Shown here: positions 1 through 10,094 of the stretch, piece by piece | Numbering within the stretch: position 1 is the first letter of the stretch | How the letters are laid out: each line of letters starts with the position of its first letter | Assembly: GCA_024235095.1 (NCBI GenBank) | Contig: JACKNC010000003.1 | Location: forward strand, 558,001-622,000 | Length of the DNA stretch: 64,000 nucleotides | Origin: Gammaproteobacteria bacterium | GTDB taxonomy: Bacteria > Pseudomonadota > Gammaproteobacteria > Competibacterales > Competibacteraceae | Direction: 5' to 3' | Position numbers and translations under genes: made by a program | The notes under the pieces: model-generated | The model's database searches: none | The model's input: only the letters and a program-made list of their open reading frames with translations | What the model was told of the DNA's origin: nothing

Positions 1-366
1 CACCGTCGGCGCCTGATCGGCCAGGATCGCCCGCGCCAGCGCCTCAGCAGCGGTATCCTGGATTTGCCAGGCGGCTTCCGCGGCAATCGTTTGCACGATA
101 CCAGTCATGGCCAGCGCCACATCTTCCCGCGCCGCCTGAGCCGGTTCGACGTTCGCATACACCGCCCGGTACCGACCTTCGCGATTGAGCAACTCGGCCA
201 GCGCCAGCAGGCAGGTGGTCTTGCCGGTCTGCCGAGGAGCGTGCAGCAGAAAGTATTTCTTCTGCTCGATGAGGGTCAGAACTTCCGCCAAGTCCCAACG
301 CTCCAGCGGCGGCAGGCAGTAATGATCTTGAGCAACATTGGGACCTTCGGTATTGAAAAAGCGCAT
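1..366 (-). CDS. AAA-like ATPase, N-terminal part (runs off the left edge)
   Basis: The reverse strand opens at an ATG at 364-366 and stays open to base 1, giving 122 residues without a stop. The N-terminus reads MRFFNTEGPNVAQDHYCLPP and is followed by a Walker A loop, APRQTGKTT, at about residues 43-51. This start and P-loop spacing are typical of a family of stand-alone AAA-like ATPases common in Competibacter-like and cyanobacterial genomes, often annotated only as ATP-binding protein. Walker B and the C-terminal half lie outside the window, so its function cannot be judged. The gene points away from the transposon remnants to its right. Its start codon is 51 bases from the first repeat of those remnants, so its promoter may be affected by them. 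Confidence 0.75.
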   Translation of the reverse strand, partial: MRFFNTEGPNVAQDHYCLPPLERWDLAEVLTLIEQKKYFLLHAPRQTGKTTCLLALAELLNREGRYRAVYANVEPAQAAREDVALAMTGIVQTIAAEAAWQIQDTAAEALARAILADQAPTV

Positions 367-416
367 GGCGGTTCTCCGGGACAAGGGCGGTAACTTCGTC
401 ATCGCCACGATATTAT

Positions 417-494
417 GCGATGTTCGACTTTTTTCAGGCGATCAAACCCTCGAACTGGAGGTCTGACCGACCGAGTTGTCGGTTCATGAAAATC
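417..494 (-). mobile_element. Right-end fragment of a second IS982-type copy, inverted
   Basis: Bases 436-494 are about 55/59 identical to the reverse complement of the last 59 bases of the neighbouring transposase gene (about 1472-1530). A 16-base sequence GCGATGTTCGACTTTT at 417-432 recurs in the same orientation at 535-550, immediately outside the left end of the neighbouring copy. This is what terminal inverted repeats of two oppositely oriented copies would look like. So this piece is the stop codon and right end of another copy pointing leftwards. Confidence 0.6.
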
Positions 495-534
495 CAGCGT
501 TTCGGGTGAAATTGAGTCAAATTCTATTTTTAAC

Positions 535-1531
535 GCGATGTTCGACTTTTCCGAGGGGAGATGAGAGCAGGCGGATGCGGCATGGCGATGTGAGCTAAGC
601 TGAGAGGAACCAACCGCCTCAACCGCACGGAGAGACCGCCATGCCGCTCGAAGACTTTATCATCACGGTGTTTTGTTGGGTAGACGAACACCTGAATGCC
701 CTGCTCGGGGATCACTGCTTACGCTCGCGAGGCTTCGCCCCCAAGCTGAATGATAGTGAAGTGATCACGATGGAAGTCGTCGGCGAGTTCTTAGGGCTGG
801 ATACGGATGTGGGCATCTGGAAGTACTTCGGTCGTCATTGGCCGTCGTGGTTCCCGGAACTCGGATCGCGGACGACGTTTGCCCAGCAGGCGGCGAATCT
901 GTGGGTGATCAAGCAGCGGCTTCATCAGCAGCTGCTGATCGAGTTGGGGGCGGCGACGGACCCGATTCGCTTGGTGGATGGTTGCCCTCTGCCCCTCTGT
1001 GTGTTGACCCGTGCCCCGCACTGTCGGTTATTTCCTGCGGTGGCGGATTTTAGCTATTGTGCGGCAAAGAAGCAGTACTATTACGGGCTTCACGGTCATC
1101 TGATGGTCACGATCCATGGCGTCATCACGGCGTGGACGGTGACGCCCGCTACACGGGTGATGAACGCGAGGCGTTGTGGGATTTGACCGAAGGTGTTCAG
1201 GGTTGGGTGATCGGCGACAAAGGTTACCTGAGCGCCTTTCTTCAGACGGAACTGGCCACGACCGGGATTGACTTGCAAACCCCCTTGCGGGCCAACATGA
1301 TCGATCCGCGTCCCCCGTGGGCTGTCCAGCAGCTTACGAGAACCCGCCGCCTCGTGGAAACGGTCATCGGTCAGCTCACCGAGCCATTCCATTTTGAGAA
1401 AATCCGGGCGCGGGATGTGTGGCACTTGACGAGTCGGATCGCCCGAAAAGTCTTAGCGCACACCTTGGGTATTTTCATGAACCGACAAGTCGGTCGGTCA
1501 GACCTCCAGTTTGAGGGCCTGATCGCCTGAA
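535..1531 (+). mobile_element. IS982-family insertion sequence remnant
   Basis: The left end is marked by the GCGATGTTCGACTTTT repeat at 535-550 and the transposase stop is at 1528-1530. In the inverted fragment at 417-494 the stop codon is followed directly by the terminal repeat. Here the sequence after the stop is instead the start of an IS21-type element (TGCTCGGTGAC at 1532). The right terminal repeat is therefore missing, removed by the second element. Confidence 0.55.
641..1530 (+). pseudogene. IS982-family DDE transposase, frameshifted
   Basis: The gene starts at ATG 641 (MPLEDFIITVFCWVDEHLNA) and follows the IS982 pattern: RLVDGCPLPLC with the first catalytic Asp near residue 110, then CAAKKQYYYGLHGH. 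At about 1145-1160 the reading frame moves to the one covering 1057-1530. There it continues with DEREALWDL, IGDKGYLSAF (second Asp), LQTPLRANMIDPR, RLVETVIGQLTEPFHFEKI (catalytic Glu) and the usual C-terminus RIARKVLAHTLG. Both halves are otherwise complete, so one small indel splits the gene. No slippery run is present at the break, so decay is likelier than programmed frameshifting. The missing right end means the copy cannot move by itself. Confidence 0.7.
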
Positions 1532-3470
1532 TGCTCGGTGACAATTACACATTAACATGGATGAAATTAGACCTTAACATGGCAGGCCACCTGTAAGTTG
1601 ATGGCAAGCTGTGCGCTTTGGCAAGCCGGAGAGCACAGGCGTGATAACGACCGACCGACAGGTGAGAATGATCATGAAAGAGCTGAGTAAGCAGGGGAAT
1701 CAGGGGAGAGCGGCGGCCAAAGCAGGTGTCTGCCGACAGACGGCAGCCAAGGATCAGCGGTTGGGAAAGTTGCCCTCAGAACTCAAAACTGGGCGGGAGT
1801 GGCGGACCCGGTCGGATCCGTTTGCGACGGTCTGGCCCGAAATTGAGGCCCGTTTGAGGGAAGCGCCGGGACTGTGGGCACGGACCCTGTTCGAGGAGTT
1901 GCAGGAGAAATACCCGGGTCAGTTCGTGCCGGGCCAGCTCCGGACGTTGCAACGGCGGGTGCAGCAGTGGCGAGTGGTGCATGGAGATGACCGGGCGGTC
2001 GAACTGTTCTTTCCGCAGCAACACCGGCCGGGGAAGCGGCGCAGACCGATTTTACCCACACCGGCGAGTTGGGACTGACCTTGCAAGGCGCACCGTACGC
2101 GCCGTTGCTGTGTCACCTGGTGTTGCCCTACGCCAACTGGCAGTGGGCCTGCCGCTGTCGCTCGGAGTCGGTGCTGGCGCTGAAACGGGGGATTCAAGAA
2201 GCCCTATTTCGGTTAGGGAAAAGTACCGGAATGGCATCAGACCGACAACTCGACCGGCGCTACCCATCAAGTGCGCACCGGCCAGCGGGACTTTAACCGC
2301 GAGTATCTGGAGCTGATGACCCACTTGGGGATGAAACCGCGCACCATCGCAGTTGGCCAGAAACAACAAAATGGCACGGTGGAGGCCCAGAACGGCGCGT
2401 TCAAACGGTTTCTGAACCAGGGCCTGCTACGGCGGGGCAGCCGTGAGTTTGATGCCGAGACGGCTTTTGACCGGTGGCTGGAGCAGGGACTCACGCAGGA
2501 AAACCACCGCCGCCAAGCCCGGTTACAGGATGAGCTTGCCGTGATGAAACCGCTCCCGGTCGATCGTTTCCCCGAGTTTAAGGAAGTCACGGTCGGGGTC
2601 AGCCAAAACAGCACCATCAACGTGCTCGGCAATCGGTATTCCGTACCGCCCCGACTGCTGCATCAATCCCTGCGGGTGCAGATCTATGAAAACCACTGGG
2701 TGGTCTTTGCCGGCCAGACCTGGATTCAGGAGATGCCGCGGCTGATCGGTCGGTCCCCATCATGCCATCGACTACCGCCACGTAATCTGGTCGCTGGTGC
2801 AAAAACCCGGCGCCTTGGTTCGCTATCGCTATCGAGAAGCGTTATTCCCGACGCTGGTGTTTCGCCGAGCCTACGCGGCCCTGCAAGCGGCCCATCCCGG
2901 TACCGCGGGGATGCCGCCTACCTGCGGCTGTTGCACTTGGCCGCCTCGACCCAGGAAGCGGACGTCCAGGCCGCCCTGGAACGGGTGTTGGAAGCCGGGC
3001 AAGTGCCCGAGCCGGACCGGGTGCGCGAACTGGTCCGTCCGGCCACCCCGGTCGTGCCGGCCTTGGCGATCCCGGCGGTCGAATTGGCCAGTTACGACGC
3101 CCTGCTCGGTGGGCTGACACAATGACGGACACACTCGACCATCTGTTGCGCGAACTCCACTTGCCGACCATGCTGGCCCAAGCGCAAACCGTTGCCATTG
3201 AGGCCGAACGGTCGGGTTGGAGCTTTACCCGTTATCTCTACACCCTGGCGGCATTGGAACTGGAGGAACGCCACCAGCGCCGGGTTCAGCGGCGGCGCAA
3301 GGAATCCGGCTTGCCGGCCAACAAAACCCTGACCACCTTGCAGATGGCTCATCTCCCCATTCCGGTACGGCGCCAACTCCCCACGCTGTGTGAAGGGTCG
3401 TTTGTCGAGCAGGCGCAGAACGTGCTGGCTTTCGGCTTACCCGGTCGCGGCAAAACCCAACCAACTGACT
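1532..3470 (+). mobile_element. IS21-family element remnant (istA-istB)
   Basis: The element appears to begin with TG at 1532, right after the stop codon of the IS982-type transposase. It has a short repeated motif TTAACATGG at about 1551 and 1573, as expected for the multiple end repeats of IS21 elements. It carries istA then istB with a four-base overlap, the standard IS21 order. The right part is missing: istB stops matching just after its Walker A motif, where the serine-recombinase element begins. Confidence 0.6.
1611..3125 (+). pseudogene. istA: IS21-family transposase IstA, several frameshifts
   Basis: The protein can be followed through three reading frames. The N-terminal helix-turn-helix part (MIMKELSKQGNQGRAAAKAG) lies from 1671. 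The catalytic core continues as ELGLTLQGAPYAPLLCHLV from 2065. NREYLELMTHLGMKPRTIAV and KQQNGTVEAQNGAFKRFL follow from 2290. DYRHVIWSLVQKPGALVRYR is in another frame near 2770. The C-terminus AYLRLLHLAASTQEADVQ through VELASYDALLGGLTQ returns to the earlier frame at about 2905-3125. At least four shifts are needed, so the gene is dead. The stop overlaps the start of istB (ATGA at 3122). Confidence 0.75.
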
Positions 3471-3484
3471 ACCCCGATCGGTAG
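3122..3484 (+). pseudogene. istB: IS21-family helper ATPase IstB, truncated after Walker A
   Basis: It starts at ATG 3122 and reads MTDTLDHLLRELHLPTMLAQ, the normal start of IstB, the AAA+ target-selection helper of IS21 elements. The family signature continues to FVEQAQNVLAFGLPGRGKT, which contains the P-loop at about residues 107-113. The family motif then stops abruptly (about 3470) and the next bases read as the small gene of the recombinase element. About half of the usual 240-260 residues, including Walker B, is missing. Confidence 0.75.
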
Positions 3485-3488
3485 CAGC

Positions 3489-3941
3489 ATTTCTTCCGAA
3501 CCCACCGTCACGGTCATCGATCCTCGCCATCCGTTGTGCGGACGGACGCTGCCGCTGATTGGGATCACCCACAAACCGTACCTTGGTCGCTGTTGCGGGG
3601 TATGGCTGCGCCCGGCGGTCGAGCGCTGGGTACCGATCTCGGCCACCACGCTGGCCTTCAACCCGCACGAGTTGAGCCCGACGCCGTTGTCCATCGAAGC
3701 AATTCAACAATTGCTTCAGGTGTTCGAGGGGGTCGGCCATGCCACGAGAACCCGTTCCCACCCAGGAGCTTCTGCCGGAGGATTGCCATCTGGCGCCATG
3801 GGGTCCCCTGGCGCCCTGCCAGGTTTGGACCCGGCTGACGCCACCGCAACAACAGCAAGTTCGCCAACTGCTGGTGAATGTGTGCCAGCAGTGGCTGATG
3901 AGGCGCCCGGGCGGCGCGGTCGGAGGGCAGTCCGATGCTGA
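3489..3941 (+). CDS. Small accessory protein of the serine-recombinase element (DUF5372-like)
   Basis: The frame begins near 3489 with ISSEPTVTVIDPRHPLCGRT and continues through LIGITHKPYLGRCCGVWLR and PAVERWVPISATTLAFNP. A small protein of this type (VTV..PFHPLxGR at the N-terminus) commonly precedes large serine recombinases in bacterial elements and is labelled DUF5372. The first codon is not ATG and the 5' end is at the junction with the truncated istB, so the true start may have been lost. The last third of the frame overlaps the next small gene and is probably not translated. Function unknown. Confidence 0.4.
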   Translation: MSSEPTVTVIDPRHPLCGRTLPLIGITHKPYLGRCCGVWLRPAVERWVPISATTLAFNPHELSPTPLSIEAIQQLLQVFEGVGHATRTRSHPGASAGGLPSGAMGSPGALPGLDPADATATTASSPTAGECVPAVADEAPGRRGRRAVRC

Positions 3942-3951
3942 CCTCATCTAA
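3739..3951 (+). CDS. Second small accessory protein upstream of the serine recombinase
   Basis: A 70-residue frame starting MPREPVPTQELLPEDCHLAP and containing LTPPQQQQVRQLLVNVCQQW. Proteins of this length and composition (PTQ near the start, then a short helical QRQ-rich segment) usually sit between the DUF5372-like gene and the recombinase in related elements. Its stop overlaps the recombinase start (3935) by 17 bases, consistent with translational coupling. Role unknown. Confidence 0.45.
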   Translation: MPREPVPTQELLPEDCHLAPWGPLAPCQVWTRLTPPQQQQVRQLLVNVCQQWLMRRPGGAVGGQSDADLI

Positions 3952-6135
3952 CGGGCTACACCGACCGACCAAAATCACTCCCCACCATCTGGAGCGCCGG
4001 GCCATGGTGTACATTCGCCAGTCCAGCGCCAAACAGGTGCGGGATCATGTCGGCAGCCAAATCAACCAGCGCGCCCTGGTGGAGCGCGCACAGGCGCTGG
4101 GTTGGCATCCCGAACGCATCCAGGTACTGGACGGCGACTTGGGCCAATCGGCGGCCACTGCGGCGGGGCGGGATGACTTCAAAGCGTTGGCCGCTGAGGT
4201 CGCCCTGGATCAGGTCGGGATCATCTTCGGCTGGGACGCATCCCGCCTGGCGCGCAACAACGCCGACTGGTATCAACTATTGGACTTAGCGGCTTTGTTC
4301 GGTACGCTGATTGCCGATGCCGAAAGTATCTACGATCCCCGTCTGTACAACGATCGCTTGTTGCTCGGCCTGCAAGGCACCCTGTCGGAAGCGGAACTGC
4401 ACATGTTGCACCAACGCTTGAATGCCGGGCGCTTGAGCAAAGTCCAGCGGGGGACTACGTCCAGCATTTGCCGACCGGGTTGGTGCGATTACCGGATGGA
4501 CGGGTTCAGAAAGACCCCGATATCCAGTCCGTCAAGCGATCGAGCGGGTGTTGACCCGGTTCACGGAATTAGGGACCTGTCAGCGGGTACTGCGCGACTT
4601 CAAACAGCACGGCTTGTTGTTGCCCCGGCACCAGACAGACCGGGGCTACACGGCGGTGAACTGCTCTGGAAACCACCATCGGCGTCGGCGATCTACGAAA
4701 TAGTCGGCAACCCCGCCTATGCCGGGGCGTTCGTGTACGGCCGCCGACCGACCGACCCCACCCGCCGTCAACCCGGCCGTCCCGCCACCGGTCATGTCCG
4801 CAAACCCCTGGCCGAGTGGCCCACCGTGATCCGCGACGCCTATCCGGCCTATATCTCTTGGGAGCAATTCTTGGCCAATCAGGCGCGCCTGCACGATAAC
4901 AGCCAGCGGTATGCCGCCGGCTGCGGGCGCGGGACGCGCGCGCGCGGGGCCGCGTTGTTGCAAGGACTGGCCACCTGCGGTCAGTGCGGCCACCGCATGC
5001 GGGTGGCGTACAGGCCCGGCGTTCGCTACCTCTGTGCCGGGTTGCGCGAGGAGTTTGCCGCCGAGCCGGCTGCGCCTGCCTGGAGGGCGCGTCCATCGAA
5101 GCCTTCGTGGTGGCCGCGTTCTTTGAGGCCCTGCAACCGGCGCAGTTGGATGTATTGGCCGCGGTGCTGGCCGAGCGCCAACAGGAACGGGATCGGCTGG
5201 CCCAATGGCATCAGCACCAAGTCGAACGCGCCACCTATGAAGCGCAGTTGGCGCGGCGGCGCTATGGCGCGGTGGGACCCGGACAACCGGTTGGTGGCCG
5301 CCGAACTGGAACGGCAATGGGAAGAAGCCCTCCTGACGTTGCGCCAGGCGCAAGAGGCCGCCGAACGCTGCGCCCGCCCGCCGGCCGAACCCCCGTCACG
5401 CCCGAACTACGCGACCAGTGGCAGCATCTCAACCAGACGCTACCCGCCCTCTGGGCCAGCGAGCAGCTCACTTCCGAGCAGCGCAAACAACTCCTGCGCA
5501 GCCTGATCCAGCGGGTGATCCTGACGCGAACCGCACCGGATCGTGTGCAGGTGAAAATCGTCTGGGTCAGTGGGCATTTTTCCCAAGGCACAGTGATCCC
5601 CCCGATCCATCGGCAGGCTGCCGTCACCGGTTACGCGCAGATGGTCAGCCGCGCCCACGAACTCTGGCAACAGGGTCACACCGATCGCGACATCGCCCGC
5701 GTGCTCAGCACCGAGGGGTTTCGCTCCGCCCGCAGCACGGCCGTATCGCCCGCTACCGTCCTGAAAATTCGCGGGCAGCACCACTGGGTCAGCCGTTACC
5801 ACGAACATCGCCTGGCGTGCCGGATCGAGGGGTGGTGGACCGTCCATGGCTTGGCCGCGGAGTTGGGCGTCGACCGCAATTGGCTCTATCGGCGCATCCA
5901 GCGCGGCATCCTCAACCCCCCGGTCGTGATCCGCCGGCAACCCTATGGTAATTTCCTCATCCAGGACGACCCCACGCTGCTCGAGTCCTTGCGCCAACAG
6001 GCCCATCCCACTCGCGGGCGGGATGGGTACACTCAAACCTGGGGTCCGGGGAGCAATGGAACAGCGAACCGATATAAGGATAAATTATTAATTATATTAA
6101 ATTATTACAGTCATCAGATAATGAAAGTTCAGTAA
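3935..6135 (+). pseudogene. Large serine recombinase, several frameshifts
   Basis: The resolvase domain is intact at the start: RAMVYIRQSSAKQVRDHVGS holds the catalytic Ser, and IIFGWDASRLARNNADWYQL and ESIYDPRLYNDRLLLGLQG follow. From about 4450 the frame shifts (GDYVQHLPTGLVRLPDGRVQ is in another frame). It shifts again near 4530 and 4660 and returns for NPAYAGAFVYGRRPTDPTRR and the zinc-ribbon LLQGLATCGQCGHRMRVAYR. Two more shifts occur near 5040-5100 and 5270-5390 before the C-terminal part in the frame of 4984-6135. The family is normally about 650-700 residues in one frame, so this is a decayed copy. The last 30 or so residues before 6135 look non-homologous and may be read-through. Confidence 0.75.
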
Positions 6136-6265
6136 ACTAACCGAAACGAGTTCTTACTGAATTTTGATTTCGCAAACCAGTTTTCTGTACTAGTTATTCT
6201 ACTTTTGCATCCTATGGAAGCGTCCTACCAGCAGGTTCATCAAAACGATGGTTTTATCGAACCGC

Positions 6266-7081
6266 TTAAGCCGGTTGACTGTTCCATTGCTCCCCGAACC
6301 CCGATAACAATTCTGCGGTGGTCCAGACATGATCGGTCATGCCAGCCGCCATCGCGGGCGTACCGGGGGACCATCGACGCAGGGTTCCGTGTCCGCGCGT
6401 CGGTTCGGGCGATACGAGCGGTTGTCGCAAGCTGCGGTGGGGTAACACCAAATGATAGTAGGCTAATGAAACCCATAATTGTTTCTCAAACCATTTGAGA
6501 TTTTTAGAAAATCTGATCGTACGCCGAGTCAGACGCTGGTTGCTTTGTCGTTGGGTCAGGTTATCGCGCTCCACAAAACTGGTATTGATCCCCCCGCTAA
6601 CGGGGGAAGTTTGCACGTAGGCCGCCACGGTCTGGGTATCGCCAAACACCACATGGGTCTTCACTTTCACGACCCGACCCTGCTGGCGGATTTTGATGAC
6701 TTGGGCATACTGCATCTCGGGCAGCGGTCGGCGCCGGGGTTTGGGCTGAGGACCTCGCGAACCGCGACGCACCGGTTGATACCATTCCCCATAGGTCATC
6801 AACAGCGCTTTTTCATACTCGGGCCATTGATCACTGGTAAAAAAAGGGATATGTAGATCAGTCACTTGTCGAACGCGTGCCAGCAATTGATCCGCATAAG
6901 TTTGGGTCCGTTTGCCGATCACAAACGCCAATACCAACCGCCATTCCGGCGCAAAAGCGAGCCAGACCCACGCATCGCCATACGTTTCATGATAACTTTT
7001 GGTGCCCGGCAGATTCGCTTGTTTGGTATGCACAAAACTCCACAATTCATCGAGTTGACACTCTTGTACATGTACTCCTCA
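6266..7081 (-). pseudogene. IS1-like DDE transposase, N-terminally truncated
   Basis: The reverse-strand frame opens after a stop near 7082. It reads QECQLDELWSFVHTKQANL, then DAWVWLAFAPEWRLVLAFVI, FFTSDQWPEYEKALL and FVERDNLTQRQSNQRLTRRT, the DDE pattern of IS1-type transposases (DELWSFV, then a late ER.N...RQ.N motif). The zinc-finger/HTH part that normally precedes DELW is absent, and no ATG lies upstream in frame, so the gene is probably not expressed. No clear terminal repeats were found, and the flanks 6136-6265 and 7082-7179 show nothing I recognise. The IS1 assignment is by motif only. Confidence 0.55.
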
Positions 7082-7179
7082 GTCGTAAGTTCTCGGTCTA
7101 ATCGTCGAACAAGACCGCCCCTGACTGAAGGTTAATCAGCCAAGAATACATTATTTAACCGAGTGATTTGAGCAAGGAT

Positions 7180-8627
7180 TCAGACGATCGAAGGCGGGTC
7201 GGCCGGTTCCTCCTCCGTGGTACCTTGGAAAGCGTGTCGGATCTGCGCGATGAGACTGTTTGGTGGGAGATCGAGAAGTGGTTTGATCACCTGAGGAGCG
7301 AGGACTTGCCGGACTGTTTTCTCCGAGGGCAGGTCGCGGGAACGGGTGCGCAGATAGAACCGATGTTGTTGCCAGACTTCAGGGCCAAAGCGCAGAGCGA
7401 TCAGCTGCAACAAGCCTTGGGCGACCACGGCGCAGAAGACGAAGACTTCATAGGCTTGCCAACAGGCGGCGACCGTGGGCTGACGCTCAATCACCGGGGC
7501 CTTGAGCGACCGATTCCGGGTCGGACGGCGGGCATGGCGTGGTAGGTGTGAAGTCCAGAAGTGAAAACAAAAAGCGCCCAGGAGCTGCTTTAATACCGCG
7601 AACAGAATTTCGATGCGGGTGCGGACACAATAGAGTTCCAACGCGGTGATGGGTGAGAGGCTCAGATCGGAGCACATGAGGACCAAAGGGCCGCGCGAGG
7701 TGATCGCGAAGATGAACAGGAGGGCGTCGCCGAGGGGCTTCCAGAGTAAGGGGACGCTCATCAACCGCACCCGTTCCCGCTGGCCATAGACGCAACACTC
7801 GACCTCGTCAAAACCTTGTGGATAATCAAAAACTTCTATCAGATGGACTTTCTCGCCATAACGGGGTTGTGGTCCGGGCCGGCCGGCCGGCTTCGGGGTC
7901 GCCGGAAAATAGGCGACGTAATTTTTCTTGGCCCGGGCCACGATCACCAAATACGGTTGCTTCAAGGCGATGGAATAAACGGATTGGGCCAAGCGAAAGA
8001 CCCCGCGATCGAGAAAAAGGCATCCAAGACTAAAAATGCGGGGCCATCCTGATCGATGGTCAACGTCAGGGCCATCTGCACCACCCGCTCGGGCAGGCTC
8101 GGGTCCGCGCCCCTTTGGGGTGAAGTCGGTTCCACCTGACCTAAATGGCAAAAGCCTTGATGCATGCGCAGGGCTAAAGGCAAACAAAAACAAGCATCGA
8201 GTGCGCCAACCACCACCCCGATCGCGCCCCAGCAGTGCCCGCGGAAGTACGATGGCTTGTGCTGGGTTTCTGAAGCGTCATGTAACGACACGACGCCTGG
8301 CATACGCCCCCATCCTTGACCACCAGCGTATGATCACCCAACAAGACAGCCCGCCCGGCCACCTGGACGGCGACGGCCTGACGCCACACATAACCCTGCC
8401 ACGTCGCCAACAGGGTCTCTAGATCATAAGCTTTGGAGCGACAGAAATGCAGAAACCGGTGATAGACCGCTTCATTCCCCTGCCAGAACCGGCACATTGA
8501 CGTCACCCCGATCATTTCCGGGGCGGCGAGAAAGCTCAACACCACCGCGCAGAACAGCAGCCAACTGCGCTGCCGCGCAAAGGCGCTGCGAAAACTTTCT
8601 CAAGCATGGTATACATAAATCAGCATG
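7180..8627 (-). pseudogene. IS4-like transposase, three frames
   Basis: The homology-like text runs through three reverse-strand frames. The N-terminal part (RSAFARQRSWLLFCAVVLSF, MIGVTSMCRFWQGNEAVYHR, GRAVLLGDHTLVVKDG) lies from about 8600 to 8310. The next part (MPGVVSLHDASETQHKPSYF, RGHCWGAIGVVVGALDA) runs from 8303 to about 8000. The C-terminal part (YLVIVARAKKNYVAYFPA, ALELYCVRTRIEILFAVLKQ) runs from about 8010 to 7180. The last piece contains the Y-(2)-R-(3)-E motif typical of IS4-type DDE enzymes. A stop codon also interrupts the first ten codons after the ATG at 8627. The gene is inactive. Confidence 0.6.
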
Positions 8628-8815
8628 GATTCTCCTCGGGCGACCGGGTTGTTCAGGCGCGGACCGCTGAGGGGAATTCATGCTGCTCTTGAGGAGCGGC
8701 CGTCAAGGCTTTTCAGGGAGAGAACTTATGACTGATGAGTAAAGTCGTTGAAGGTTACTTTTCCAATCTTCCATTGCTTCAACTTTTATCGATTCACCTT
8801 TTTTTGCGCGGGATG

Positions 8816-8835
8816 CCCCGTCGTTTACGGCGGGG
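8816..8835. repeat. Hairpin at the presumed left end of the TnpB element
   Basis: CCCCGTCG and CGGCGGGG pair over 8 bp (one G-U) around a TTTA loop. A second short palindrome, ATCGCCC-GTA-GGGCGAT, lies about 20 bases downstream. Imperfect subterminal hairpins are characteristic of IS200/IS605 ends, which are processed as single strands. The exact left boundary cannot be fixed by eye. The rest of 8690-8920 holds no gene. Confidence 0.45.
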
Positions 8836-8920
8836 AGGGATAGCGCATCGCCCGTAGGGCGATCATCGCTTTGAAGTTGAACGGTTGATATTAAATTTCT
8901 TTGTGAATATAATCGTCAAT

Positions 8921-9973
8921 ATGAAAATCGTACTGCAAATTAAATTGCTCCCGGATGAACCCCAACGCGCGGCGTTGAAGGACACGATGCGCGTCTTTAA
9001 CGAGGCGTGTAACTTCATTGCGGAAGTGGCGTTTCAAGAACAGTGCGCGTCCAAGTTTGTTTTGCAAAAACTTGTTTATGATGAGGTACGGAAACAATTT
9101 GGCTTGTCGGCGCAGTTGACCATTCGGGCGATTGCCAAAGTCGTTGAAGCCTACAAGCGCGACAAGTCGAAACAATGCTTTTTCAAACCGACAGGCGCGG
9201 TCGTTTACGATCAGCGCATTCTGAGCTTCAAGGGTTTGGAAGCTGCCAGTATCTTGACCCTGGAAGGACGATTGACCATTGCCATGCAGATGGGCGATTA
9301 CCAATGCCTTCAATTTGGGCGCGGCCACGGTCAAGCCGATTTGGTTCTGGTGGATGGGGTGTTTTATCTGCTGGTGGTGATTGAAACACCCACCGCCCCG
9401 CCCATCGATCCCAAAGGGTTCATTGGCGTTGACCTGGGCATCGTGCAAATTGCCAGCGACTCGGACGGTGAATCGTTTTCGGGCGATACGGTTGAGAATA
9501 CCCGACGCCGCTACCATACCCTGCGGAAAGACCTGCAATCCTGCGGGTCGCGGTCGGCCCGTCGCCATCTGCAACGCATTCGGCGGAAAGAAAGCCGGTT
9601 CAGGCGCAATCAAAACCATGTGATCTCCAAAAAGCTCGTCGAGAAAGCAAAAGGCACCGAACGCGGAATTGCGCTGGAGAATCTCCGGCATATCCGCAAA
9701 CGGACAACGGTTCGGAAATCCGACAGAGCGAAACATAGCGGTTGGTCGTTCTTTCAGCTTCAATCATTTATCGAATACAAGGCAAAGCTGAATGGCGTTC
9801 AGGTGCAGCATGTTGATCCCCGCAATACCTCGCGCCAATGCGCGGCCTGCGGGCATACAGAAAAAGCCAATCGCAAAACCCAATCCCGTTTTCAATGTGT
9901 CTCCTGCGGACATATTGCGAATGCGGATCAAAACGCGGCGATTAATATCGCCGCAAGGGCTACTGTCAATTAG
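8921..9973 (+). CDS. tnpB: RNA-guided endonuclease TnpB (IS200/IS605 family)
   Basis: 350 residues if started at the ATG at 8921 (MKIVLQIKLLPDEPQ), the usual TnpB start; an in-frame extension to 8885 adds unlikely residues. All three RuvC-like catalytic positions are present: Asp171 in GFIGVDLGIVQIASD, Glu253 in RGIALENLRHIRK, and Asp336 in NADQNAAINIAARA. The C-terminal zinc ribbon CAACGH...CVSCGH is complete. TnpB cuts DNA guided by an RNA made from the right end of its own element. No TnpA Y1 transposase is visible in the flanking sequence, so this is a TnpB-only (IS1341-type) element that would need TnpA in trans. Unlike the neighbouring remnants it is a single unbroken frame. Confidence 0.9.
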   Translation: MKIVLQIKLLPDEPQRAALKDTMRVFNEACNFIAEVAFQEQCASKFVLQKLVYDEVRKQFGLSAQLTIRAIAKVVEAYKRDKSKQCFFKPTGAVVYDQRILSFKGLEAASILTLEGRLTIAMQMGDYQCLQFGRGHGQADLVLVDGVFYLLVVIETPTAPPIDPKGFIGVDLGIVQIASDSDGESFSGDTVENTRRRYHTLRKDLQSCGSRSARRHLQRIRRKESRFRRNQNHVISKKLVEKAKGTERGIALENLRHIRKRTTVRKSDRAKHSGWSFFQLQSFIEYKAKLNGVQVQHVDPRNTSRQCAACGHTEKANRKTQSRFQCVSCGHIANADQNAAINIAARATVN

Positions 9974-10052
9974 CCTATTGTGGCGCACGATGACGACCAG
10001 GGACAGTCCGAGTGCAGCCACAAGCCACGGCCTTTAGGCCGGGGTAGTTGAC
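9900..10052 (+). ncRNA. Putative omega RNA (reRNA) at the right end of the TnpB element
   Basis: TnpB guide RNAs are transcribed from the 3' end of tnpB through the right end of the element, and the bases just outside the element act as guide. After the tnpB stop (9973) the sequence contains a short hairpin, GGCC-TTTA-GGCC, followed by GGGGTAGTTGAC ending at about 10052. This form closely resembles known IS605-type right ends. The implied guide starts at about 10053 with ATTATCATAGGTC. The 5' boundary is a guess. Confidence 0.45.
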
Positions 10053-10094
10053 ATTATCATAGGTCTATCCGCAAGCTTTTCTGAGGAAACAATT

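Noticed and set aside
1140..1165. Programmed frameshift in the IS982-type transposase
   Set aside because: No slippery heptamer or homopolymer at the junction, and the element lacks its right end, so simple decay is more likely.
4646..5353. Reverse-strand open frame of 235 codons across the serine recombinase
   Set aside because: Low-complexity composition with no domain pattern; the forward frames carry recombinase motifs.
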